Of a DNA stretch of 64,000 nt, positions 45,020 to 53,184 are shown piece by piece. Each line of letters begins with the position of its first letter. The stretch's first letter is position 1. The position numbers and the translations under genes were made by a program. The notes under the pieces were generated by a model. It had not been told where the DNA came from and made no database searches. It saw nothing but the letters and a program-made list of their open reading frames with translations. This stretch comes from Chryseobacterium sp. JAH (GTDB taxonomy: Bacteria > Bacteroidota > Bacteroidia > Flavobacteriales > Weeksellaceae), in the NCBI RefSeq assembly GCF_001507335.1, contig NZ_LMAH01000005.1, positions 62,001-126,000 on the forward strand, given 5' to 3'.

Positions 45020-45607
45020 ATGAAAAAATTGTATTGTTTTGATTTTGACGGCACTTTGACTTATAAGGATACAATGTTTTTGTATCTTAAATTTTACAAT
45101 CCATCAAAATTTCGGGTGCAGTTTGTAAAACATGTTCCGCTATTTATTTTATTGAAATTAAAGTTGGCTGAAACTGAAAAAGTGAAAAAAAGCTTCATCG
45201 GTTCTATTCTTAAAGGCCAGCTTCAGACGAAGATTGAAGAAAAATCCAGACAATTTTTTGAAGAAAATTATCCGAAAATTGTACGGGAAAATGCACTTGA
45301 TTTTATTGATAATATAGACAGAGAACATACGGAAAGCTTAATGGTAACGGCTTCTCTTGACATTTGGACAAAACCTTTTGCGGAAAAATTACAGATGAAT
45401 CTTGTTGCCACCAAAGCGGAATTTAAAAACGGTGTTTTTACGGGGAATTTTATTGGAAAAAACTGCAACGGAAAAGAGAAACTGGAAAGAATAAAAGCAG
45501 AAATAAATGACTCAAAATATGATAAAATCATAGCATTCGGAGACACTTCCGGAGACAAGTATATGCTCAAGTGGGCAAATGAAGGACATTATCAATTTTT
45601 TCACTAA
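45020..45607 (+). CDS. HAD-IB family phosphatase, candidate for the 5-phosphate removal step
   Basis: A 195-residue HAD hydrolase. FDFDGTLT (catalytic Asp8 and Asp10), VTASLDIW, KEKLERI with Lys, and AFGDTSGDKYML for Mg binding. In mycobacteria the polyprenyl-phospho-ribose 5-phosphate phosphatase is a different fold (Rv3807c, PAP2), so this HAD would be an alternative enzyme for the same step. That is inferred from its place in the operon. HAD-IB members also include phosphoserine and lipid-related phosphatases. Confidence 0.75.
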   Translation: MKKLYCFDFDGTLTYKDTMFLYLKFYNPSKFRVQFVKHVPLFILLKLKLAETEKVKKSFIGSILKGQLQTKIEEKSRQFFEENYPKIVRENALDFIDNIDREHTESLMVTASLDIWTKPFAEKLQMNLVATKAEFKNGVFTGNFIGKNCNGKEKLERIKAEINDSKYDKIIAFGDTSGDKYMLKWANEGHYQFFH

Positions 45608-45629
45608 TTTTGAAAGATAATTATTAATT

Positions 45630-46088
45630 ATGAATAAACTTCTTATATTGCTTTTGGCACTCGTTATGAGCTGTACGAATGCTGTGCCAAATAACTCAAA
45701 AGATATAAAGGCACAAGGAGAAATTATTGCTTCAGAATCGCAGGGTGGAGGAGACCAGCCAGGTTTCAAAATCATAAAAGATCAGGCAGAACTAAAAAAC
45801 AGTATTACAGAAAATTTCAGTAAATCTGGTAGAGATCCGGTAATCGATATTCCTGTATTTCAAAATAATAAAAAAGTTGTTTTATACAATTTAGGGACTT
45901 TCAACTCGGGAGATCATAAGGTTACTGAAATTAAAAGTATTTCGGTAAAAAATAATGTCTTGTACGTGGAAATTCCACAATATCAGTCGGGAGGTATGGA
46001 AATTCAGGTGATGTCAAGTCCTTGGTTTATCTTTTCGGTTCCCTCAAATTATCAGTTCACTTCAGTAGAATTAAAATATTCAAAATAA
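45630..46088 (+). CDS. Lipoprotein with PrcB_C-like C-terminus
   Basis: A 152-residue lipoprotein (VMSC, Cys15). The C-terminal half (KVVLYNLGTFNSGDHKVTEIKSISVKNNVLYVEI ... PWFIFSVPSNYQFTSVELK) has the pattern of PrcB C-terminal domains of Bacteroidota proteins. No catalytic motif. It lies 22 bp after the HAD gene and 2 bp before the cysteine desulfurase, so it could share a transcript with either. Confidence 0.65.
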   Translation: MNKLLILLLALVMSCTNAVPNNSKDIKAQGEIIASESQGGGDQPGFKIIKDQAELKNSITENFSKSGRDPVIDIPVFQNNKKVVLYNLGTFNSGDHKVTEIKSISVKNNVLYVEIPQYQSGGMEIQVMSSPWFIFSVPSNYQFTSVELKYSK

Positions 46089-46090
46089 AA

Positions 46091-47266
46091 ATGAATAAAA
46101 TATATTTAGATAACGCTGCCACAACACCACTTTCAGAAGAAGTTATTGATGCTATGGTAGAAACCATGAAAATAAATTTTGGAAATCCATCTTCAACACA
46201 TAGTTTCGGACAGGATGCTAAAATTTTAATTGAAAATGTAAGAAGGCAGATTGCTGATTATCTTCACGTAACTCCTGCAGAGATTATTTTTACCTCTTGC
46301 GGTACAGAATCAAACAATATGATTATCAAATCTAGTGTTGAGCATTTAGGTGTTGAAAGAATCATTAGTTCTCCAATGGAGCACAAATGCGTTTCGGAGA
46401 GCATTTTAGACATGAAAAATAGAAAGGGTGTTGAAGTTGCTTACATCCGTCCTAATGAAAAGGGAGATATTGATTTAAATAAGCTTGAAGAATTGCTGAA
46501 AGCTTCTGATAAAAAGACTTTGGTAAGTTTGATGCATGCCAATAACGAAATCGGAAACATTGTAGATATTAAAAAGATTGCAGAATTATGTAAGGTAAAT
46601 AATGCATTATTTCATTCTGATACAGTGCAGACAATGGCGCATATGAATTTAGATTTTTCTGAAATTCCTGTAGATTTCGCCTCTTGCAGTGCACATAAAT
46701 TTCATGGTCCGAAAGGAATTGGTTTTGCTTTCATCAGAAAATCTAGTGGTCTAAAAGGAATTATTACCGGTGGACCTCAGGAAAGAAGTTTAAGAGCAGG
46801 TACTGAAAATGTAAGCGGTATTGCAGGTTTGGGTAAAGCTTTGGAACTTTCTCTTGCTAATATGGATGCATACACACAACATATGCAGGATATAAAGCAA
46901 TATACTATCGATAAAGTTTTAGAAGCCATTCCGGGTGTAAAATTCAACGGAAGAAGTTCCGAGAAAGAGAACAGTCTTTACACGGTAGTAAGTCTATTGC
47001 TGCCTTATAAGAATCCTCTGATTGGTTTGCAGCTTGACATGAAAGGAATTGCAGTGTCTCAGGGAAGTGCATGTTCATCAGGTGCTTCAAAACCTTCTAT
47101 GGTGATGATGATGGTGCTTTCTGAAGATGAAATGGATCATTGCACCCCTTTAAGAGTTTCGTTTAGTCACATGACGACGAAAGCAGATATTGATGTATTT
47201 GTGAATGCTCTGACAGAAATCTCTAAAGACTTAATCATAGAAAATACAAATGTTGAGCATAGATAG
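46091..47266 (+). CDS. Cysteine desulfurase (NifS/IscS type)
   Basis: A 391-residue PLP enzyme from the ATG at 46091. MNKIYLDNAATTPL is the usual start, Lys203 in CSAHKFHGPKG binds PLP, Cys328 in SQGSACSSGA takes up the persulfide. It supplies sulfur for Fe-S clusters and thionucleosides. The longer start at 46022 lies in the upstream gene and adds nothing conserved. No iscU or sufU is in the window. Confidence 0.93.
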   Translation: MNKIYLDNAATTPLSEEVIDAMVETMKINFGNPSSTHSFGQDAKILIENVRRQIADYLHVTPAEIIFTSCGTESNNMIIKSSVEHLGVERIISSPMEHKCVSESILDMKNRKGVEVAYIRPNEKGDIDLNKLEELLKASDKKTLVSLMHANNEIGNIVDIKKIAELCKVNNALFHSDTVQTMAHMNLDFSEIPVDFASCSAHKFHGPKGIGFAFIRKSSGLKGIITGGPQERSLRAGTENVSGIAGLGKALELSLANMDAYTQHMQDIKQYTIDKVLEAIPGVKFNGRSSEKENSLYTVVSLLLPYKNPLIGLQLDMKGIAVSQGSACSSGASKPSMVMMMVLSEDEMDHCTPLRVSFSHMTTKADIDVFVNALTEISKDLIIENTNVEHR

Positions 47267-47337
47267 TCTTATCGCTTAAAAATTGTAATTTTGATCGTAG
47301 AAATTAAAATAGAATATTAATAATTAAAAATAAAAAA

Positions 47338-47655
47338 ATGGCTTTAGAAATTACGGATAGCTCGTTTCAGGAAACAGTTTTAAAATCTGATAAACCAGTA
47401 TTGGTAGACTTTTGGGCAGTATGGTGTGGACCATGCAGAACTTTAGGACCGATCATCGAAGAAGTAGCAGCAGATTTTGAAGGAAAAGCTGTCGTAGGAA
47501 AAGTAGATGTAGATAACAATCAAGAAATTTCTATGCAGTACGGGATCAGAAATATCCCTACAGTTCTTATATTCAAGAATGGTGAGGTAGTAGATAAATT
47601 GGTAGGTGTTACTCCAAAAGAGATCATCGCTGAGAAATTAAGTGCACACTTGTAA
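47338..47655 (+). CDS. trxA: Thioredoxin
   Basis: A 105-residue cytoplasmic thioredoxin with WCGPC (Cys30, Cys33) and the cis-proline segment IRNIPTVLIF. It reduces disulfides for ribonucleotide reductase and other targets. Closed by a strong terminator. Confidence 0.95.
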   Translation: MALEITDSSFQETVLKSDKPVLVDFWAVWCGPCRTLGPIIEEVAADFEGKAVVGKVDVDNNQEISMQYGIRNIPTVLIFKNGEVVDKLVGVTPKEIIAEKLSAHL

Positions 47656-47671
47656 AAAAATCGCTTTGATA

Positions 47672-47706
47672 ATGAATGCTTTCCGTAAAGGGAAGCATTT
47701 TTTTTA
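47672..47706 (+). terminator. Terminator after thioredoxin
   Basis: Stem AATGCTTTCC / GGGAAGCATT with a 5-nt loop and a long T-run; it closes just before the tRNA promoter. Confidence 0.92.
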
Positions 47707-47715
47707 TTAAAATAC

Positions 47716-47745
47716 TTGCGGATTCGCTTAAAAGTTGTATTTTTG
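47716..47745 (+). promoter_or_regulatory. Promoter of the tRNA-Asp array
   Basis: -33 TTG (47716-47718), 19-nt spacer, -7 TATTTTTG (47738-47745). Transcription would begin about 35 bases before the first tRNA. Confidence 0.75.
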
Positions 47746-47786
47746 CAACCACAATAACAGAAGATAATATCTGAGTTAAAGTAAAA

Positions 47787-47860
47787 GATCCGGTAGTTCA
47801 GCTGGTTAGAATGCCGCCCTGTCACGGCGGAGGTCGCGGGTTCGAGTCCCGTCCGGATCG
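47787..47860 (+). tRNA. tRNA-Asp (GTC), copy 1
   Basis: 74 nt. A seven-pair acceptor stem (GATCCGG / CCGGATC) with G discriminator, anticodon loop CTGTCAC giving GTC, and TTCGAGT T-loop. CCA is not encoded. Identical to copies 2 and 3. Confidence 0.97.
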
Positions 47861-47897
47861 CAAAAGTTTTTATTCAATTTACTTTTAAAAGAAAATT

Positions 47898-47971
47898 GAT
47901 CCGGTAGTTCAGCTGGTTAGAATGCCGCCCTGTCACGGCGGAGGTCGCGGGTTCGAGTCCCGTCCGGATCG
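47898..47971 (+). tRNA. tRNA-Asp (GTC), copy 2
   Basis: Identical to copy 1 and transcribed with it, 37 nt downstream. The anticodon stem-loop is CCGCC-CTGTCAC-GGCGG. No CCA encoded. Confidence 0.97.
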
Positions 47972-48009
47972 CAGAAAGTTTTTATTCAATTTACTTTTAA
48001 AAGAAAATT

Positions 48010-48083
48010 GATCCGGTAGTTCAGCTGGTTAGAATGCCGCCCTGTCACGGCGGAGGTCGCGGGTTCGAGTCCCGTCCGGATCG
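48010..48083 (+). tRNA. tRNA-Asp (GTC), copy 3
   Basis: Identical to copies 1 and 2, 38 nt downstream of copy 2. It is followed after 23 nt by a strong palindromic terminator. Confidence 0.97.
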
Positions 48084-48106
48084 CAACTGCAATATCAAAG
48101 TGGTTC

Positions 48107-48145
48107 AAATGCTTTAAAACATATGTTTTAAAGCATTTTTTTTAT
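48107..48145 (+). terminator. Terminator of the tRNA-Asp array
   Basis: A near-perfect palindrome (AAATGCTTTAAAACAT and its complement) with minimal loop, then a T-run. Confidence 0.92.
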
Positions 48146-48814
48146 TTTTTCCTGTAGTTGAAGTCTCGGTGCGCTACCGAATCTGACTCGGAGCAACGTT
48201 TGAAAAATCTTTTCCATAAGAAACATTCTTGCCACTAGGAAAGTCTTTAAATGAATTAGAATCCTACGAAATAAGCCCGTCAGTTATTTTTAGACGTCAG
48301 ATATATTGTCAACTAGAGACTAAAGGATTTAGGTTAAATATATTTAGCGTTATCTTGGCAAAATCAAAATATTCAATGATTGTAATAACATAATACAAGA
48401 GTACTTAAAGAAATATAGGATGTTGCCGTGGCCATCTATCTTATTCCATTAACATCATTGACTATTAGATGGTACTGCTTAAATATTCACATAGTAGTTG
48501 TAAAACAACTTCCTGTTTTTAGCTTAGTAAAACAATTTAGAAACGCTGGAATCATCGTCCTGTTATGTTCTGGGATCGTACGCTATATTCTTTACGGATA
48601 CACTCGTACACAAAAAAAACAGGATATCTGCCATGGGAATTTTAGCGACTACTATGATAAAATTATAAATTGCTGTAAAGTAGAACTTTTTATTGTACTG
48701 TAAAATTTTCAATCTCAATTGAGTACATGGTATACGAAACATTTTTTTGAGATTAAAAGTTTTTAGGTCTGATATTTGTATCTTTAGTACAAACTCAATG
48801 ACCACTATATATTT
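48146..48814. other. Gene-poor stretch after the tRNA array
   Basis: About 670 bp without a convincing gene. A 91-residue frame (48428-48703, GTG start) has no recognisable motif and poor composition. CCATCTA (48431) and TAGATGG form a small inverted repeat. The TATCTTTA at 48779-48786 could be a weak -7 element for the L,D-transpeptidase gene. It may be decayed DNA left by an integration next to the tRNA genes; nothing in it proves that. Confidence 0.5.
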
Positions 48815-49840
48815 ATGAAAAAATTATTCTTGAAACAATCATTCTTCTACACTTTGCTATTGATGTTAATACTTACCGGATGTAAGAAAGATAACGAGAA
48901 AATAGACGATCAACAAAATACACAAAGCGGAACTTTGTCAGATGACAAAAAATCAGATTCAGTAGCTACGAAAACTGAGATTAAAGAATCAGTGCCTCCC
49001 GCAATACAGGAAAATGGTTTTTATAATGCATTTCCAATTCCAAAAGATAAAAAGTTAAGAGATTCCATGTACGCTATTTTTAGTAAAAAATATACTGAAA
49101 GAGAGCGTTACACCATTTTAGCTCTCAATAGATTAGATTCGAAAAGCAAATGGAATTCCGACACCTTGATAGTTCCAGCAAAGATTGACACTACCTTAAT
49201 GGCTTATTCACCCTTTCCAATGCAGCTTGATGTATTGAGCGATGTTAAGAAATTTGTAGTGTTTTCGTATCCTATTCAGGCATACGCAGTATATTCCAAC
49301 GGAGCCTTAGTGAAATGGGGACCTACAAGCATGGGAAAAAAAAGTGCGCAGACCACCAGAGGATTAATGTTTGCCAACTGGAAAAAGAAATTAGCGATAT
49401 CAACTGTTAAAAGCGAATGGAAATTGCCTTATAATTTCAATATACACAATACAGGCGGCATTGGATGGCATCAGTATGATCTTCCGGGTTACCCCGCTTC
49501 TCACTCATGCCTTAGATTATTGATGAGAGATGCGATTTGGTTATATAATTATGCAGATACATGGATTTTAAACCCTGGAGGAGCAACCAAAAAAGCAAAT
49601 GGGACGCCTGTTATAGTTTTTGGAGATTATCCTTGGGGAAAGAGAAAGCCTTGGCGGAATCTTCTAAATGATCCTAATGCCAATAATATTTCGGTAGAAG
49701 AGATGACCAATTTGATTAAACCTCATGTTGAAAAGATGGTAGCTGAACAAACTAACAGAGAAAAAGTTGCAGATTCTATACAGTCTGCTAAAGCTATGGA
49801 AGTAAAAGCTCCGATTGAAGAACCGGAAACTTCCAACTAA
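48815..49840 (+). CDS. L,D-transpeptidase-like lipoprotein (YkuD domain)
   Basis: A 341-residue lipoprotein (LTGC, Cys23). The YkuD catalytic motif is GWHQYDLPGYPASHSCLRL, with nucleophile Cys232 and His219/His230. A strand with GPTSMGKKSAQTTRGLMFA precedes it, and a long charged tail follows. It would form 3-3 peptidoglycan cross-links or attach proteins to the wall. Its stop overlaps the stop of the opposite-strand gene by 4 bp. Confidence 0.88.
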   Translation: MKKLFLKQSFFYTLLLMLILTGCKKDNEKIDDQQNTQSGTLSDDKKSDSVATKTEIKESVPPAIQENGFYNAFPIPKDKKLRDSMYAIFSKKYTERERYTILALNRLDSKSKWNSDTLIVPAKIDTTLMAYSPFPMQLDVLSDVKKFVVFSYPIQAYAVYSNGALVKWGPTSMGKKSAQTTRGLMFANWKKKLAISTVKSEWKLPYNFNIHNTGGIGWHQYDLPGYPASHSCLRLLMRDAIWLYNYADTWILNPGGATKKANGTPVIVFGDYPWGKRKPWRNLLNDPNANNISVEEMTNLIKPHVEKMVAEQTNREKVADSIQSAKAMEVKAPIEEPETSN

Positions 49841-50361
49841 CTTTTCTTTTCAAACTGAAGGGTAGATTCTTCGGCAAACTTTCTCAGTTTTTTCATCTCA
49901 TCTTTGGCTTTTACCTGTCCGATTCTTGCCGCACCATAAGTTACGGCGATCAAGAACAGCATGATAAAAGAAGCGTTCAGAGCCCATGGGTATTCAAAGC
50001 TTTTAATTTGTTTTTCTACATAATACATAGTAAAAAACGTCATCCAAAGAATGGAAAAGAGGAAGTAAAGAAACATGAAAAATGTCCATACTGAAGAGCT
50101 GGGCCCAAAAACTCCTCTGATGACGGTTTGATCGTCTTCAATCTCTGTGCGAAGTGATAACTGGGGTTGCCAATATTGTTCGTATTTCGTTTCTACCCAG
50201 ATTGTAGCCATTTCTTTGTTAATGTTTCCGGAAAATTCGCCTTTATGTTCTGCTAGATATTTTTTTAAATTCTCGGCATATATCTCTTTACTCAGATGTG
50301 TATACATCTTAAATCTTGGGCGGTTTCTTATTTTATCTAAAGTGGTTTCCTCTGTCTGCAT
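49837..50361 (-). CDS. Membrane protein of unknown function
   Basis: A 174-residue protein. The N-terminal 90 residues are soluble (KMYTHLSKEIYAENLKKYLAEHKGEFSG), followed by two spans (about 92-114 and 127-147) and a charged, partly helical C-terminus. No family is recognised. It begins 1 bp after the aspartyl-protease gene's stop, so the two are in one operon. Confidence 0.6.
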   Translation of the reverse strand: MQTEETTLDKIRNRPRFKMYTHLSKEIYAENLKKYLAEHKGEFSGNINKEMATIWVETKYEQYWQPQLSLRTEIEDDQTVIRGVFGPSSSVWTFFMFLYFLFSILWMTFFTMYYVEKQIKSFEYPWALNASFIMLFLIAVTYGAARIGQVKAKDEMKKLRKFAEESTLQFEKKS

Positions 50362-50362
50362 A

Positions 50363-51688
50363 TCATTCTTGGTAAGGGATTGGATCTTCTAGTTTAAAAC
50401 TGAAGGTAAGTTCCTGATTTTTTCTTACAATAAGCATATTAATCGTTTTGTTTTCATCAGATTTCATCATTTCCATAATTTTCTGCAGCGTCATATCTGC
50501 CGTTTTTCTTCCGTTAATTGATATCAATTGATCCCCCTTTTTCAGGCCGGCTTTATCAGCTGGAGAGTCCTTTCGTACTCCCGCAATTGAAAATATGGGT
50601 TTTAAAACAAATTTATACTGTAAACTGTTATTGATTACTTCAACACCTGTTCCTGCATTGTCTTTCTTTTTACTTTCCAGATTAACTATATCTTTTTCCC
50701 ACTGCATACCGTCCTGCTGAAAATCTAAACCACTCATATTGAAATGAAAAGGATCGTCGTAGTTGCCGTTTTTCTTTAAATATAATTTTTGGTTGGCGTA
50801 ATCAAATGCTGTTGTGAAACGTCTTAAAATATCACCCCCAACCGAACCTTTTCTCTCGCCTACTAGACTGACATGCTGGATAGAAAATTCATCAGGCATC
50901 GCAGTTAAAGGTTTTTCAAATTTAAAATTACCTAAATAAAAATGATGAATCCTGCTCCTTTTACCATAAATATCTCCATTGAAACCTCTGCCAAGATAAT
51001 CTTCAATATTTGGGCGATTGTACACAAAATCTTTAATCAAAGTAGGGAAGAGCCAAATAGCATCGCTGTTTCCCAAATCGAGTAAGAGTTTAGAGCTTTT
51101 TCTTTCATTAGTCATTTCTACATCAGCAAATACATAAGGTTTATTTCGTTCAACTGAAATAGGAAGTTCATCAAACTTTTTTATTTTTTTTGAGAAAAGT
51201 TCTTTGTCTTTATATATTGTAATCTTTTTTGAAGTGTAATCAATAAGTACAGGATGATTTTTAAAGAAATGATAGCCAATAATTCCATTCACCGGAATCC
51301 CGACGTGAGATGACAAATTAATGTTTTGGTCAAGAATAATAAAAAGCGTAAAAGATGTATTGACGAAATTTTCTCCTATTTTACCCACATTATGATCAGA
51401 TTTAAAACCTTCTATGCTCGTACTTCCACCAAGTCCGGAAAATCTCATTTTTTCTAATTTTGAAAGCCTCATTTCTTTATTTTCTAAACTGAAAATAGTG
51501 GTTTCAGCAACACCAGTATCCAGTAAAAAGATGAGTTCAGCACCATTTACCGTTATAGGAATGAAAATTAAATTATTAATAAGTTTAAAAGGAACAACCA
51601 CCTTCTTTGCTTTTTTTATCTCAAAACTATTCTGAGCATTCGCAAAAATGCACACAAAGAAGGTGAGTAAAAACATGAGAAATTTCAT
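50363..51688 (-). CDS. Aspartyl protease with PDZ domain
   Basis: A 441-residue exported protein with a signal peptide ending ANAQ. The retropepsin-like LLDTGVAETT (Asp-Thr-Gly near 56-58) is followed by a second half with LLDLGNSDAIW (Asp-Leu-Gly), as in two-lobed or clan AA bacterial enzymes, and a PDZ domain (about 360-435, DSPADKAGLKKGDQLISING). Likely a periplasmic protease with peptide-recognition domain; substrate unknown. Operon partner of the downstream membrane protein. Confidence 0.85.
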   Translation of the reverse strand: MKFLMFLLTFFVCIFANAQNSFEIKKAKKVVVPFKLINNLIFIPITVNGAELIFLLDTGVAETTIFSLENKEMRLSKLEKMRFSGLGGSTSIEGFKSDHNVGKIGENFVNTSFTLFIILDQNINLSSHVGIPVNGIIGYHFFKNHPVLIDYTSKKITIYKDKELFSKKIKKFDELPISVERNKPYVFADVEMTNERKSSKLLLDLGNSDAIWLFPTLIKDFVYNRPNIEDYLGRGFNGDIYGKRSRIHHFYLGNFKFEKPLTAMPDEFSIQHVSLVGERKGSVGGDILRRFTTAFDYANQKLYLKKNGNYDDPFHFNMSGLDFQQDGMQWEKDIVNLESKKKDNAGTGVEVINNSLQYKFVLKPIFSIAGVRKDSPADKAGLKKGDQLISINGRKTADMTLQKIMEMMKSDENKTINMLIVRKNQELTFSFKLEDPIPYQE

Positions 51689-51721
51689 GTATTGAAAGTA
51701 ATGAAATATTTCTTACCGAAA

Positions 51722-51751
51722 TAAAAAAACATTCTCAATTTTTGAGAATGT
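51722..51751 (-). terminator. Terminator of the esterase gene
   Basis: On the minus strand, stem ACATTCTCA / TGAGAATGT with a 5-nt loop and T-run, just after the esterase stop. Confidence 0.87.
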
Positions 51752-51775
51752 CTTATTATTATGGATGAAAATTCT

Positions 51776-52414
51776 TTATTTCGAAAAGAATTCCATTAAA
51801 TCTATGTAGTTTTTCTGGTTGACACCGTGACCGCTCATATATTCTCTAAAGGTGAAATAACAGCTTAAATCATACAGAAGATCAGCTGCTTTTCGGCCCC
51901 ATTCCATTGGAATGATTGCATCGTCAGTTCCGTGAGAAACAAAGAAGCGTAGTTTTTCGAGTCTCTTTTTATCTTTTACAATGTCGGTTAGCAATTTTTC
52001 TTCAGGATAACTACTCAAGCACGCAACGTAATTGAAAAGATCAGGATATTTTAAAGCTAGACTATAACATAAAATACCACCCTGACTGAATCCACAGAGA
52101 TGAGTTTTGTTTTCGGTAAGCCCATATTTATTGGTGATAGCCATTATGTTTTCCAAAACACTGTTTAACACTTCTTTTGCCTGATCAATATCTATAAATT
52201 GCTCTGGATTATTAAAATCAATATCAAACCAAGAATAACCCTCAAACTGTGTTGCTCTAGGAGCTCTGAAACTTACCAAAATCCAGTCAGCTGGAAGATT
52301 GTCTCTGAAACTGAATAAATCCTGCTCATTACTGCCGTAGCCATGAAGCATAAAGAGAATTGGAGTTTTTGCATTGATATTTTCCGGTTCTCTTACGATA
52401 TAATCTAAATTCAT
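51776..52414 (-). CDS. Alpha/beta hydrolase (phospholipase/carboxylesterase family)
   Basis: A 212-residue cytoplasmic serine esterase. FMLHGYGSNEQD is the oxyanion motif, GFSQGGILCY the nucleophile elbow, GTDDAIIPMEWG carries the Asp, and SGHGVNQ the His. The family hydrolyses short acyl esters or lysophospholipids. It is a single gene in the minus orientation. Confidence 0.88.
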   Translation of the reverse strand: MNLDYIVREPENINAKTPILFMLHGYGSNEQDLFSFRDNLPADWILVSFRAPRATQFEGYSWFDIDFNNPEQFIDIDQAKEVLNSVLENIMAITNKYGLTENKTHLCGFSQGGILCYSLALKYPDLFNYVACLSSYPEEKLLTDIVKDKKRLEKLRFFVSHGTDDAIIPMEWGRKAADLLYDLSCYFTFREYMSGHGVNQKNYIDLMEFFSK

Positions 52415-52652
52415 ATAATGGGAATCTAATTTAATTATTTAAATCGTTTTACTAAGGAGATTTTTGTTTGCCCCTGAGCGATTTTTAAAGAACAAAGATA
52501 GATAATAATGATTTATCCTGATTTTAAAAAGTTTACTTATAAGATTAATTTTTGAGGCATAATTGCCTCAGAATCTTTTGTTGATTTGATATTGTTTGTA
52601 AATCTTTATTGGAAATTTTTCATAAAAGTTATTTTTATATTGATAAAAAACC

Positions 52653-52660
52653 TATATTTG
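52653..52660 (+). promoter_or_regulatory. -7 element TATATTTG upstream of the small lipoprotein gene
   Basis: It matches TAnnTTTG and ends 25 bases before the ATG at 52686. The rest of the 270-bp gap from the esterase shows no gene. Confidence 0.5.
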
Positions 52661-52685
52661 AAACATTAAAAATCTATTCGGAGAA

Positions 52686-53120
52686 ATGAAGCAAATTTAC
52701 AAATCAAAAAAATTACATAGACTTTCATTTTTAGTAGTCGCATTATTTTCAGTTGTATCTGTTATGAATTCTTGTAAAGAGGATGACGAAGACGAGTTTC
52801 AGGATCACCTTGTACAGTTTGAAGTAAAAGCAACGAAAGGAACAGGGTCTGGAGATCCGGTTTTGAAAACGATTGTTACACAAGTTGGAGTAAGTCAGAA
52901 CACGACATTTGATCCTCCTGGAGTAATTTGGGCAAGTGATGAATTTTTTGTGAATTCTAGTCAGTCTCAACTTAATTTGGACGCTAATGCAGTTTTGCCA
53001 AATGCAGATTCTGAATTGATTGTTACTCTGTATGTGGATGGAGTTGTAGCAAAATCAGATACTGCTACAGGATCAGGAACACAGGATGCTTCTATTGATC
53101 ACAGCTTCTTAGAGCTTTAA
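52686..53120 (+). CDS. Small lipoprotein of unknown function
   Basis: A 144-residue protein. After a signal peptide comes VMNSC (lipobox) then acidic EDDEDEFQDH. Residues 48-140 look like a beta-sandwich with GTGSGDP and LIVTLYVDGVV. No motif recognised. Single gene closed by a bidirectional terminator. Confidence 0.7.
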   Translation: MKQIYKSKKLHRLSFLVVALFSVVSVMNSCKEDDEDEFQDHLVQFEVKATKGTGSGDPVLKTIVTQVGVSQNTTFDPPGVIWASDEFFVNSSQSQLNLDANAVLPNADSELIVTLYVDGVVAKSDTATGSGTQDASIDHSFLEL

Positions 53121-53135
53121 AAAATTTAAATAAAT

Positions 53136-53163
53136 AAAAAAAACCGCCGATTGGCGGTTTTTT
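53136..53163. terminator. Bidirectional terminator
   Basis: Stem AAACCGCC / GGCGGTTT with a 4-nt loop, A-run upstream, T-run downstream. Lies between convergent genes. Confidence 0.9.
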
Positions 53164-53184
53164 GTTTTGTATGTAATATGATAA

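Larger units (their letters stand above)
47787..48083 (+). repeat. Three tandem tRNA-Asp units with near-identical spacers
   Basis: The unit is about 112 bp: a 74-nt tRNA and a 37- or 38-nt spacer that is almost identical in both places (they differ by one base near its start). This implies recent tandem amplification. Confidence 0.9.

Noticed and set aside
48170..48210. A segment resembling a tRNA D-arm on the minus strand (GGTAGCGCACCGA).
   Set aside because: No acceptor, anticodon or T-stem pairs can be built around it.
48428..48703. 91-residue plus-strand frame in the gene-poor stretch.
   Set aside because: GTG start, no recognisable motif, no promoter or ribosome signal at a useful distance, and composition unlike the neighbouring genes.
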